Source of the DNA: Bin87 sp965217175
GTDB taxonomy: Bacteria; Chloroflexota; Dehalococcoidia; Lucifugimonadales; UBA3495
Reading direction: 5' to 3'
Assembly: GCA_965217175.1 (NCBI GenBank)
Contig: OZ244251.1
Span: forward strand, 1 to 64,000
DNA: 64,000 nt
A model generated the notes under the pieces. The model did no database searches. It was not told the DNA's origin and saw nothing but the letters and a program-made list of their open reading frames with translations. Positions 17,645-26,255 of the stretch are shown here, piece by piece. Each line of letters begins with the position of its first letter. The first letter of the stretch is position 1. Made by a program: the position numbers and the translations under genes.

Positions 17645-18520
17645 CCAAGTAACCGAATGATTAATCACTAAGACGCCCTCGGATATCATCCATCTCACGG
17701 CGTCTAATAAGTCTCCCTTCGTTTGTGGATTGGAAACGTAGAGTTCCACATCCGGAGCCACGTTCAAGAGCGCTTCAGCCACCGCCGAGCCGTCTTTGCT
17801 ACGCCACCCGCAATCGGAAACGGTCGAACTGGAGCCCCCCCAATCTGATGGTAACAGCGGGCATGGACAGTCGCCGGCAGCTCGGATCCCATCAAATCGC
17901 TAAAACCTTCGAAACCTATATCTATCACTCCTACCTTGACTCCGTGGCCGGTGAATCCTACGCCATGCCATTGCGTAGAATTTAAGCCGCCGGTGCCGTC
18001 GTCTTGCGATAGGGTGGATGCGGCGGCTGGATTGCCCGCACTCGCAGGACGCCGTCCAACTCCGATGCCATTCCCAGGTGGTGAATGGGCACGTAAGCCT
18101 CGATGTAGTCGGAGCCCCGGTGCCGGATATCTACCGATTTTCCATATAGGAATTCGGCCACGACGTCGCCGTTGTCAGTGAGGTGAAACACCACGGCCAC
18201 CGATAATTAGTGGAACATCGGCGCCTTGGAGGCGCGGTCTTCCGGCTGTGCCCCCCCAATTCCACCTTTTCCACCAGCGGGCTCAGGAAGGAGCCCAGTT
18301 CGGGGTATTTCAACGTGGGCTTTTCCGGAATCTCGGTTTCAACCGGCTGGGGCTGGTCGTCCTGGGCAGCCGGCCCGGATTCAGCGGGCGCGGCCCACAT
18401 TATTAACGTGGCCACAATCAACAGGGGAACTACGTATCGGACCCGAGGTCGGGGCCTGAGCATCATCGTTTTAAACCGTGGTTGAGGTTAGAGCAACTAC
18501 TGCCCGAAAAACGTTGCAGC

Positions 18521-19411
18521 TCATATCCCGGTAATCGCCCCGTGGTTGGCTCCTGCCAGACCACTTGCGCCCTCATTTTGGATTCCGCGAGCGCGCGTCG
18601 TTGGGTTGGAGGCGTCCACGTAGGCGGAGCTATAGCTCGCAGCTGTAGACGCTGAGTAGATTATAATCTCCGTGCCCGAGATCAGGAGATTTCCATTAAT
18701 CCCAACCAACCCGCCGACCATGTGATCTCCGAGTACGTTGCCAGTCGCGAAAGAATTCACGATGACGCCGCGGTGGTCGCCGACCAATGCACCTATGTGG
18801 TGGTCCCCAGGAACATTAGCGTTTATCAAACCGACGTTTCGAATGATCGAGGTTTCACCGGTCGCGCCGGTTAGACCGGCTATTCCTCTCGGGTGTATGG
18901 CAAAGGTCAAGTTGAAGATTGTAAATCCGTTTCCGTCGGAGATCGCATCGAATCGGTACTCCGCCGGGTTCGCCAGTTCGAATCCGACGTCCCAGATTGG
19001 AGCGAACCCCGTCCCTTTAGCACCGTCCCACGAATATTCACCCTCCGAATTCACGACGCTATCCGCATTGGTGTCGAAATCCAAATCGGTGGTCAATTCA
19101 TAACCTAGGCATAAATTCTCAGCCGCATCTGGGGAGAAACCGTACCCCATGTCAGTCGCAGGGTTAGGAAAAGCGGAAGAATAATCCGCATCTTCGACAT
19201 CTTTTACCTCATCGCCGTCTAGGTCCTTCCCGATCGCCTGCAGTTGAAGCAAAGTACTGACTTCGATCAGGCCATCGTCGTCCGCGTCGTAGTCCGCCGT
19301 CGCTGCCTGAGCCTGCACTGGCGCCGGAAAATCTGCCCAACCCACGCCGGCGGCAACTATCGCTACCGCCAGCAATGGCAGCAGCCAGGGGAGAAGGCCC
19401 GTTCTCCACAT
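18521..19411 (-). CDS. Secreted GLUG-repeat protein
   Basis: The 296-aa protein has an N-terminal signal sequence (LLPWLLPLLAVAIVAAGVGW, then a likely cleavage near VQAQA). A Ca-loop-like DYDADDDGLIEVSTLLQL follows, then GLUG-type repeats (GIAGLTGATG, HIGALVGDHRGVIVNSFATG, HMVGGLVGING). The DYDADDDGLIEVSTL block is shared with the tail of the neighbouring protease pseudogene. It is probably a surface or secreted protein; GLUG repeats occur in surface and adhesive proteins. It ends soon after the third repeat and may be shortened. IS1380 has inserted 11 nt upstream of the ATG, so the native promoter is cut off. Confidence 0.7.
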   Translation of the reverse strand: MWRTGLLPWLLPLLAVAIVAAGVGWADFPAPVQAQAATADYDADDDGLIEVSTLLQLQAIGKDLDGDEVKDVEDADYSSAFPNPATDMGYGFSPDAAENLCLGYELTTDLDFDTNADSVVNSEGEYSWDGAKGTGFAPIWDVGFELANPAEYRFDAISDGNGFTIFNLTFAIHPRGIAGLTGATGETSIIRNVGLINANVPGDHHIGALVGDHRGVIVNSFATGNVLGDHMVGGLVGINGNLLISGTEIIIYSASTAASYSSAYVDASNPTTRARGIQNEGASGLAGANHGAITGI

Positions 19412-19422
19412 CCAGCCTTTAC

Positions 19423-21131
19423 CCCCAATCCACCGAAAGGATGAGTGTCGCGGCGTGCTGAAGGGGTAAGAAAGTGCTCCTGTGCTTCGGGGATAATGGT
19501 TTTGGAATCACAAAACCGACCCGAAACAAGGAGCACTTAATAGATGCTACCACTTGACCATCCCGACCGCATCCAAATCACCTTTGACGACCACCGTCTG
19601 GTAGCCAATGCCGGGCTGATCCTTCCCACCACCTTGGCCCGGCACCTGGGCTTGCCCCAACTGGTACAGGAGTGCCTGGACCTGGGCAATGCCCCGGGCC
19701 GGGCGAACACCGGCGACAAGATCATGACCCTGGTGGCCTCCGCGCTGGCTGGCGGTGACTGCATTGACGACGCCGACGTGTTGCGCACCGGCGGGACCGC
19801 CCGCACCCTGGGCGGTACGGTCAAGGCGCCATCCACCCTGGGGACCTTCCTGCGCAGCTTCCGATGGGGACATGTCCGCCAACTGGACCGGGTGAGCCGG
19901 GAGTTGCTGGCCCGGGCCTGGGCGGCTGGGGCCGGACCGGGCGACACGCCCCTGACCATTGACCTGGACTCCACCATCTGCGAAACCTATGGGCTGGCCA
20001 AGGAAGGCGCCCGCCACCACAGCTACACCGGCCAGCGGGGCTATCACCCGCTGCTGGCCATTGCCGCCGGCACCGGCGACGTACTGATGGCCCGGCTGCG
20101 CGAGGGCCGCGCCAACACCGCTCGCGGCGCCGCCCACTTCCTGCGTGAGACGGTGAGCCGGGTGCGCTACGGCGGGGCCAGCGGGCAGCTCACCATGCGC
20201 GCCGACAGCGGCTTCTACACCCACGCCGTGGTGTCCGCCTGCCGAGAGACGAATGTCCGCTTCTCCATCACCGTCCGCCAGAGTGCTAGCCTGCGCAGTC
20301 TCATCGAGGCCATACCCGAAGATGCCTGGACGCCGATACCCTACTGGATGGAGGGCGCCGCCGCTGTGGCGGAGACCACGTACACCCCCTTCCAGAGCAA
20401 GCCCGACGCCGCGCCGGTGCGGCTCATCGTCCGGCGCGTGAAGCCCACGCCCGGTTCCCAGTTGGCCCTCTTCGCCACCTACAGCTATCACGGCTTCATC
20501 ACCGACCGGGAGGGGGAAACCCTGGAACTGGAGGCCGACCATCGGCGCCACGCCGAGATCGAGAACGCCATCCGAGACCTCAAGTACGGCGTGGGGCTCA
20601 ACCATCTCCCCTCGGGCCGCTTCCCCGCCAACGGCGCCTGGCTGGCGGTGCAGGTGATCGCCCACAACCTGGCACGCTGGACGGCGCGCATCGGTCTGGG
20701 CGAGCAGATCGTGACCACCAAGACCCTGCGACGCCGCTTCTTTTCCATGGCCGGAAGGCTCACCCGCTCGGCGCGCCGCCTCACTTTACATCTTCCCCAG
20801 CGCTGGCCCTGGGAAACCCAGTTCAGTGGCGCCCTCGCTAGATTCCGAGCGCTGCCTCTCCCCTCCTGACGGCGCACGTCCGCCACTGACTCAACCTCCC
20901 CGCCAACTCGCGCCAGGTCCGGTCCGCGAGCATCTCTTGCTGCGTCCTATCCCGCCATCTCGCTCGCAACAACCACTGTAGGCCGACATCGGCGCCCCCA
21001 AAAACGCCTGCAGACCGCGGCCAACCCCCCCGTCTACCCGAATTCGAGCCCGGACCATCGCGTTTGTAATTTCCTCACACCCCCTTCCTGTGTTCTCACT
21101 CCCTCAGTCCGTGTCCATCGGTGGATTCGGG
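19423..21131 (+). mobile_element. IS1380-family element, complete, with TTTAC target duplication
   Basis: The ends are inverted (left CCCCAATCCACCGA, right CCCGAATCCACCGA on the minus strand) and flanked by TTTAC (19418-19422 and 21132-21136). The 1709-bp length matches the family. The left end with its leader is also found, diverged, at 56397-56497, so a second copy once existed. The 260 bp after the transposase hold only the right end. Confidence 0.9.
19544..20869 (+). CDS. IS1380-family transposase
   Basis: A 441-aa IS1380-type DDE transposase. Motifs: DTPLTIDLDSTICETYG (first Asp), GYHPLLAIAAGTGDVL, QLTMRADSGFY (second Asp), LEADHRRHAEIENAIRDLK (Glu, YREK-like region), and LAVQVIAHNLARW. 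An AAGGAG ribosome site precedes the ATG. The ORF is intact from end to end, so the element may still be mobile. Confidence 0.93.
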   Translation: MLPLDHPDRIQITFDDHRLVANAGLILPTTLARHLGLPQLVQECLDLGNAPGRANTGDKIMTLVASALAGGDCIDDADVLRTGGTARTLGGTVKAPSTLGTFLRSFRWGHVRQLDRVSRELLARAWAAGAGPGDTPLTIDLDSTICETYGLAKEGARHHSYTGQRGYHPLLAIAAGTGDVLMARLREGRANTARGAAHFLRETVSRVRYGGASGQLTMRADSGFYTHAVVSACRETNVRFSITVRQSASLRSLIEAIPEDAWTPIPYWMEGAAAVAETTYTPFQSKPDAAPVRLIVRRVKPTPGSQLALFATYSYHGFITDREGETLELEADHRRHAEIENAIRDLKYGVGLNHLPSGRFPANGAWLAVQVIAHNLARWTARIGLGEQIVTTKTLRRRFFSMAGRLTRSARRLTLHLPQRWPWETQFSGALARFRALPLPS

Positions 21132-21136
21132 TTTAC

Positions 21137-21689
21137 GGGCAGGTTGTTTCAATAAGGGCTGACCGGCTTCGGTTGACGACGTTCCCATGCTGTTCATACC
21201 ACTTCCTCTTCCTTGCCACCGCCAGCGCAACCAAAATCAACACCGTTCTTCGCGCCGCTTTGCCGGAAAGGGCAAAAGAAGGTTCACGCCCGTCATATAG
21301 CCCACCCACCGGTGCACAACGATCCTCATGGTTGCAGTGATGCAGGTATTTCCGTACCCATAGCGTTGCCGGATAAAAGATAACCCGGTGGGTCGTCTGC
21401 CTGAAAGCGACAATACGCGCTTCTTTTGCAGTCGTTTAAGCGCCATTTAAAGAGTCATATCGGCGCATACCATCAGGCGCTGACTCGGGATAGACTTTCA
21501 CTTACACGGCACCACTACGAGGTACTACCCGCCCCACGGCCGTTGCGTTTCCGGGTCGGTCTGCGACCGTGGCCTCCGGTTGTGGACGAGTCGGGTCTCG
21601 GGCGGCACCGGCGTTATGGCCCACCGGCCACGGAAATACGGTCCCCGCCGATGGCTGCCCGGCAGTCAACACCAGAGAGAGGTCAAATC
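21137..21689. other. Non-coding stretch, no gene recognised
   Basis: About 550 bp between IS1380 and the LuxR-type gene. Short ORFs on either strand show no family sequence. Inverted bases TTTCCG/CGGAAA occur but nothing that I can call a terminator. Confidence 0.4.
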
Positions 21690-21711
21690 ATGAATGGGCA
21701 GGATTCATGGC

Positions 21712-22377
21712 ATGGGTGATACAGAATCGATTCGGGTGGTGGTGATTCATCCCAGTCCGTTTCTGCGTCGTGGCGTGAGGTTGGCGCTGGAGGACAAACC
21801 GGACCTGGCGGTGGTCGGAGAGTTCGGCAGGGCCGAGCCCGCCGTGGCGGAGGTAGGCCAGCTTGACCCCCGGGTGGTGCTGAGCGTGAGCATGCCCGAT
21901 ATGTCCGGCTTCGCAGCCTGTATCCAGATCCTGGACGTGGTTCCCGACGCCAGGGTCATCATGTTGACTTCCCAGGTCGCCCGCGACGAGCTGACCGCCA
22001 CGATACTGGTTGGCGCTGCTGGCTACCTGCCGATGGACGGCCCCGAGCAAGACCTGATCCGCACCGTTCGTTGCAACGGCAACGGTGAGATGCTGTTCAT
22101 CCCGGCGGTGGCAGTCCTGGTCCTTGAATCCTCACGATCCAACCGGAGATTGGTGGATGTGGGCGGTCTGAACGACCGGGAATGACAGGTGCTGTTTCTG
22201 GCTGCCAGCGGAATGAATAACACCGACATCGGAGAACGACTCACGCTCAGCCCGAATACCTTGCGGGGGCACTTGAGCCGCATCTTTCGAAAGCTGAACA
22301 TCTCCAGCAGGACGGAACTCGGCATTTTCGCCGGTAAGATGGGGAGGTGGCGCCCGGCAGATGGAGATGACCGGTGA
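21712..22377 (+). pseudogene. NarL/FixJ-type response regulator with in-frame TGA
   Basis: The first part is receiver-like (RVVVIHPSPFLRRGVRLALE, VVLSVSMPDMSGF, VIMLTSQVARDELTATILVG, AAGYLPMDG). The second part is a LuxR helix-turn-helix (QVLFLAASGMNNTDIGERL, TLSPNTLRGHLSRIFRKLNI). The two are in one frame, split by TGA at 22183-22185 between LNDRE and QVL, where the family usually has Arg, Trp or Leu. The usual acidic pair and the phospho-acceptor Asp are not visible (VVIHPS, LSVSMP), so the receiver looks degenerate as well. It is likely inactive, or recently inactivated by a TGG to TGA change. Confidence 0.75.
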
Positions 22378-22448
22378 TCGGCCTGACTGTCCCGCGCCAA
22401 GCATATTTGCCGGTTCCCGTTGCCTCATTGAGAAATGTTACCGGAAAA

Positions 22449-22968
22449 TCAGCACTTGGGATCATCCGTCGTCAACGCTATTTCCGGCGTTCCATCGGGG
22501 ACCGGCAACTTTGTTCCGGACGCAGCATAGACCAGCTTGTCGGCCATGATGCCTCGCCACTGCTGCACCCTCCTTTGCAACGTACGCAGGTGCGCCCGGA
22601 TGAATCGATTCGGTTCCGTCTCTTGCAGCCGGCCCAGCAATGCCACTACGCTGGCGTCCGGGTCTTCCTGCAACCCGTCCAGCACATCGCACCACACACC
22701 TTCGAAGGGTCCTTCCGCGTTCGCCAACTCCGTGGCGCTCTCGCCCTGAGGCGTGGGCCTGAGTTCCGGGGGACACAATCGCCGCCAGCGCCGACTGGGC
22801 TTCCCTGATAGTGTGCAATAAAGCCATTGGGTCCAAGGTCGCTCTGCGTTTAGCGAGTATCGCTTCCTCCTCGGCGCTGACCGCCCCGTGCTGGATCACC
22901 CGGTCGCAGGGCGTGGCTAGCGGAATGTAGCGCTTGGTCGTCACTGAGCCATTGCGGGGTTTCTCCAC
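22449..22968 (-). pseudogene. Transposase (integrase-core type) C-terminal remnant with frameshift
   Basis: The minus strand reads TKRYIPLATPCDRVIQHGAV, LDPMALLHTIREAQSALAAI and then, after a frame change, GPFEGVWCDVLDGLQEDPDA, IRAHLRTLQRRVQQWRGIMA and DKLVYAA. This order is the C-terminal end of a known integrase-core transposase group (LRTLQRRVRxWR motif). The catalytic core is missing. Family assignment is from memory of the motif, without naming an IS group. Confidence 0.6.
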
Positions 22969-23057
22969 CAGCTTGACTAACTGTCGTTAATCACCATGTC
23001 CTGTCGGTATGTACAACTGTAGCGTTGTTGGAAAGTACTGCTGTACAACCGAATATT

Positions 23058-23462
23058 TCATGCTATTGGGTTGAGCACAGGAACGCCCGTCGGCTCGAAA
23101 TGCTGGACGTTGCGGGTCACCACGGTCAACCCGTGTTCCAGCGCGGTGGCAGCGATCAACAGGTCGGCGCTCGAATGCCCGACCTCTGCGGTCAGTCTGC
23201 CCCAACGACGGGCGGTGGCCAGGCCGACAGGCAGCACCCGGTCGTCATACAGGGCGAGGATACCATCCAGCCACGCTGCGAGTTGCTGCGCAAACAATGG
23301 ATCCCGACCTTGTTGCTGGACGATTCCACGTTCAACCTCGCCTATGGTCACCACGCTCAGGTGTAGATCAGAATCGCGTTGAACGGATAACCATTCCACG
23401 ACCTCCGGATGGCGTTCCCGCCGGCGCAGTGCGGACAGCACGTCGGTATCAATGAGAAACAT
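23058..23462 (-). CDS. vapC: PIN-domain toxin (VapC/FitB type)
   Basis: The 134-aa protein has a full PIN domain: FLIDTDVLSALRR (first Asp), LSVVTIGEVERGI (Glu), SSADLLIAATALEHGLTVV (Asp pair region), TRNVQHFEP (final Asp replaced by Asn, as in many VapC). Such toxins are ribonucleases cutting tRNA or rRNA. The ATG overlaps the antitoxin stop as ATGA, so translation is coupled. Confidence 0.92.
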   Translation of the reverse strand: MFLIDTDVLSALRRRERHPEVVEWLSVQRDSDLHLSVVTIGEVERGIVQQQGRDPLFAQQLAAWLDGILALYDDRVLPVGLATARRWGRLTAEVGHSSADLLIAATALEHGLTVVTRNVQHFEPTGVPVLNPIA

Positions 23463-23716
23463 CAGAGTTCGACCGGTCGATGGGACAATGGCAAGCGGTC
23501 GAACTCCTGGTCATCCTGTGGCATGGCCAGCAGAGTCTCGGCAAGAGTGGGCGCCTGCGCTTTCTGGAGTTGGCGGAGTTGCTCGTATTCGTCCGCAGCC
23601 AGCACTACCACGACGGGTTTGCCTCGGCGAGTCACCCGCTGCGGTATGCCGGACAGCGCCGCGTCCACAACAGCGCTGAAGCGGTTCTTGGCATCCTGTA
23701 ACTGCCAATCGATCAT
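23462..23716 (-). CDS. Phd/YefM-family antitoxin
   Basis: The 84-aa protein starts MIDWQLQDAKNRFSAVVDAA, followed by GIPQRVTRRGKPVVVVLAAD and EYEQL, the standard Phd/YefM DNA-binding N-terminus. The C-terminal tail would neutralise the PIN toxin. It precedes and overlaps the toxin gene by 3 nt. It probably represses the operon through the palindrome just upstream. Confidence 0.92.
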   Translation of the reverse strand: MIDWQLQDAKNRFSAVVDAALSGIPQRVTRRGKPVVVVLAADEYEQLRQLQKAQAPTLAETLLAMPQDDQEFDRLPLSHRPVEL

Positions 23717-23740
23717 GATTCCTTGCTGTCCTATTGAACT

Positions 23741-23761
23741 GGCTAGATTATATATCTAGCC
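23741..23761 (-). promoter_or_regulatory. Palindromic operator of the toxin-antitoxin operon
   Basis: Perfect 8-bp arms GGCTAGAT and ATCTAGCC enclose TATAT, 25 nt upstream of the antitoxin start. The AT-rich centre could hold the -10 region. The position and symmetry are what Phd-type autorepressors bind. Confidence 0.7.
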
Positions 23762-23949
23762 ATCGGTGGTGTCAATGCCGAAGTTGATGAACGTCTTGCG
23801 TGAAGGACCCGCGGGATCCAAACCGAGTTGAACGGTAACAGCAATTTAACATTCAGGTCCCGTCGACCGTCACGATACACACTAACCTGAGCGACCCAAT
23901 ACCCCTGGGCGCCTTCAATGAGGCCACCACCTTTCGGCCCTGGATACTT

Positions 23950-24911
23950 GTTAATAACCCGTTCCAGAACGAGGACCGGCTCTTCTACGTGGCCATGACC
24001 CGCATCAAGTAATTCGTGCACTTTACCTGGTCGCCTGCCTTCAACAACTACGGCCGATTGCTCAACCGGCCATCCCGATACTGGATCTATGTCGTCGGGT
24101 CGCCGCGGGTGTCCAGGTCAATACCGGACTATGCCGATCGTCCCAGGATGGACGCTGAGCCCAAGCGCTACGTATCCGACGTCGAACTCTCGTTCACGCA
24201 CCTGAAATACCTGCTGGAATGTTCCTACCAGTTCAAGATGAAGGTGCTGTACGGGTTTGACCGGTCACTGGGCGGCGCCATGGGTTTCGGCAAGGGGCTC
24301 CACAACGCCCTGGCGGAGGTTCATCAGAGCAACGCCCGCAGCGAAGTCGTCGATGAGAGCAAGGTGCCCGAACTGGTCCGGCGCCATCTCCCGCTTCGAT
24401 ATGCCGACGAGGAGACCAGCGCACGGATGGAGGATTTGGCTGGAACCATTCTGACGGACTATCTGGGGGATAACGCGGCGGTTCTCCACCAGATTCAGTT
24501 CGCGGACCGAAACATCGCCGTCCACCTTGATAGTGGCATCACCATCAAGGAACGGGTGGACCTGATCCGTCGCGATGACGACGGCCGGGTCTCCATCGTG
24601 GATCTCAAGTCAAATCACCGCAGCCAGGCGGAAGAGGTTACCCGGGACCAGTTGAGCACCTACGCCCTCGGCTACCGGGAGTTGACGGGCAGGACGCGGA
24701 CTCCATCGAGACCTACGAGCTCGAGGAGCGCGAACGGCGTTCCGAACCGGTCAACTGGCTGTTGCTCCATGACATGGAAGCTCGTATGAGAGCTGCGGTG
24801 GACGCGTTGCGTCAGAACCGGATGCAGCCCGTGCCCGAGCCGGAGAAGTGCCGGCGTTGTGATGTGAACAACCTTTGTCCGGCCAGCCTGGTTAGCGCCG
24901 GCTCAGGTTGA
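23950..24911 (+). pseudogene. C-terminal fragment of a UvrD-like helicase with PD-(D/E)xK nuclease domain
   Basis: The fragment begins inside a helicase at EDRLFYVAMTRIK (motif VI), followed by a TAA (24010-24012) and then FVHFTWSPAF in the same frame. A RecB/Cas4-like nuclease follows: LSFTHLKYLLECSYQFKMKV, GFGKGLHNALAEVH, IKERVDLIRRDDDG, VSIVDLKSNH (D and ExK-like DxK). The frame shifts near 24690 and continues ETYELEERERRSEPVNWLLL, then PEPEKCRRCDVNNLCPAS, a Cys cluster typical of Fe-S nuclease domains. It is a decayed stump; the helicase core is absent. Confidence 0.75.
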
Positions 24912-25100
24912 TCGGGAACGCCTGCGGCGTCTCGACCGGAGGCCCTGAGACTCTCCGGCAGGACCCTCTGCCGTGGTTTTGGCTGGCGCCCTTATCAGGC
25001 TGAGCTTCTTACGGAGCTATTGCCCTTGAACCTGCGGTGCAGGGTCAATAGCATGGTGTTTCATGATGAGGCATCAACTGTATCACCGGAGGTTGGCCAC

Positions 25101-25364
25101 GTGAATCAGCTGCCGGTTAGAGGCTTAGACGACGAGTTGGCGGAGCACATCCGCCGCCTGGCGAAGCGGGACGGCACGTCGCTCAATCAGGCGGCGCTGA
25201 AGCTGCTGCGCAAGGGAGTCGGCCTGGCTGACCCATCCCACGGGCCGGACACTGTTGGTTCGTCGCTGCATCATCTGATTGGCAGCTGGAGCGCTGACGC
25301 AGCGGCGGAGTTGGATGCCACCCCTGAGGAATTTGAGGTCATTGACGAGGCCGCCTGGCGATGA
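25101..25364 (+). CDS. Ribbon-helix-helix antitoxin (VapB/FitA type)
   Basis: An 87-aa protein from GTG 25101, chosen for GGAGG 8 nt upstream; an upstream ATG lacks such a site. It reads NQLPVRGLDDELAEHIRRLA, KRDGTSLNQAALKLLRKGVG, an RHH DNA-binding domain, then an acidic tail. Its stop overlaps the ATG of a PIN toxin gene that is destroyed, so the antitoxin is now an orphan. Confidence 0.8.
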   Translation: MNQLPVRGLDDELAEHIRRLAKRDGTSLNQAALKLLRKGVGLADPSHGPDTVGSSLHHLIGSWSADAAAELDATPEEFEVIDEAAWR

Positions 25365-25390
25365 GGGTCCTGCTGGACTCCGATGCCTAA

Positions 25391-26252
25391 GAACCTGTCT
25401 ACGATCTCTGAAATAGGTTAAGTTGAGACTATTATCAGGGGAGGGGTAATCATGTCTCATTCCTATCCCAGCGACATCAGCCGGGAGCAATTCGCCCGTA
25501 TTCTGCCGACGTTGGAGTCGGCCCGCCGTCGGACCAAGCCCCGCACCGTGGACTTGTATGACGTTTTCTGCGGCGTACTGTACCTCCTGAAAAGCGGGTG
25601 CCAGTGGCGAATGCTGCCTGCGGACTTCCCCAATTGGCGCACTTGCTACCAGTATTTCCGGCAATGGAGCGAGCGGCCTGGCCCAGGTCAGGATTCCATT
25701 CTGGAGCAAGTCCTAAAAAAAATCGGTTGGCGCGGCCCGACAAAGCAATGGACGGAAAGAGCAGACCAGCTTCTGTATCGTGGACTCCCAGAGCGTCAAG
25801 AACACGGACACCGCCGGGCACAAGGGCTATGACGCGGGCAAGAAGGTGTCGGGAATCAAGCGTCACATCGCGGTGGACACGCAAGGATTGCCCCATGGGA
25901 TACACGTGACTACCGCCGACGTTACCGACCGGGCTGGGGCTTTGGCGATGTTTGACCGGCGCCGAGACGGCCTCAGCCTGGTGCAGAACGTGCTGGTGGA
26001 CGGGGGTTACACCGGAAAGCCCTTTGCCACTGCGGTGCAAGGCCTGTTGGGAGCCGCGGTGGAAGTGGTGAAACGCAACGAACTGCACACCTTCGTGGTG
26101 CTGCCGAAGCGATGGGTGGTGGAGCGGTCTTTCGCCTGGCTGGAAAAGTGCCGCCGACTCTGGAAGAACTGCGAAAGAAAGCTCAATACCAGCCTGCAAA
26201 TGGTGGTGCTTGCCTTCACGGTGCTAATCCTGAAAAGATCGTAGACAGGCTC
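25391..26252 (+). mobile_element. IS5-family IS427-group element, copy 1
   Basis: 862 bp with ends GAACCTGTCTACGATCT and, inverted, GAGCCTGTCTACGATCT, flanked by TAA (25388-25390 and 26253-26255). The second copy at 62639-63500 has the same length and differs at about 20-25 positions by my reading. Directly to the right an IS701 element has used the terminal C plus TAA as its own CTAA target. Confidence 0.9.
25452..26244 (+). CDS. IS427-group transposase (two overlapping ORFs, frameshift fusion)
   Basis: ORF A (25452-25832) encodes HSYPSDISREQFARILPTLE, then GVLYLLKSGCQWRMLPADF. ORF B, whose listed ATG is at 25780 but whose frame opens earlier, encodes FCIVDSQSVKNTDTAGHKGYD, VLVDGGYTG and RWVVERSFAWLEKCRRLWKN, the DDE residues. 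An A8 run at 25714-25721 sits just before the region where the two frames must be joined, and both copies keep it. This is the usual frameshift arrangement of the group. Confidence 0.88.
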
Positions 26253-26255
26253 TAA

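Larger units (their letters stand above)
14470..18466 (-). pseudogene. Secreted subtilisin-like protease with GLUG repeats, multiply disrupted
   Basis: Reading the minus strand from 18466 there is a signal peptide (VRYVVPLLIVATLIMWAAPAESG), then AVVFHLTDNGDVVAEFLYG after a frameshift. The subtilase Asp motif is GVKVGVIDIGFEGF, followed by DVELYVSNPQTKGDLLDAV and INHSVTW. Then come GTSVEAGMVWINAVGN, DLDLYLFHSDG, and the Ser motif GTSQAAPHLAGLVAS at about 15500. The C-terminal region is DYDADDDGLIEVSTL, followed by GLUG-type repeats (NYIGGLIGSS, ADSYWDTGASGQSDS). It is broken by an IS5-type element (15947-17180), the 187-bp MITE (17458-17644), several frameshifts, and loss of its end at the IS1182 junction. 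Precise excision of both elements rejoins the frame, so they inserted into a once-working surface protease. Confidence 0.8.

Noticed and set aside
19547..20665. 372-aa minus-strand ORF opposite the IS1380 transposase
   Set aside because: The plus strand is a clear transposase with DDE motifs; the opposite frame is Gly/Val-rich shadow sequence.
21690..21720. Short leader peptide before the LuxR-type gene
   Set aside because: Several overlapping ATGs near a purine-rich stretch, but the gene is already broken and the leader has only nine codons.
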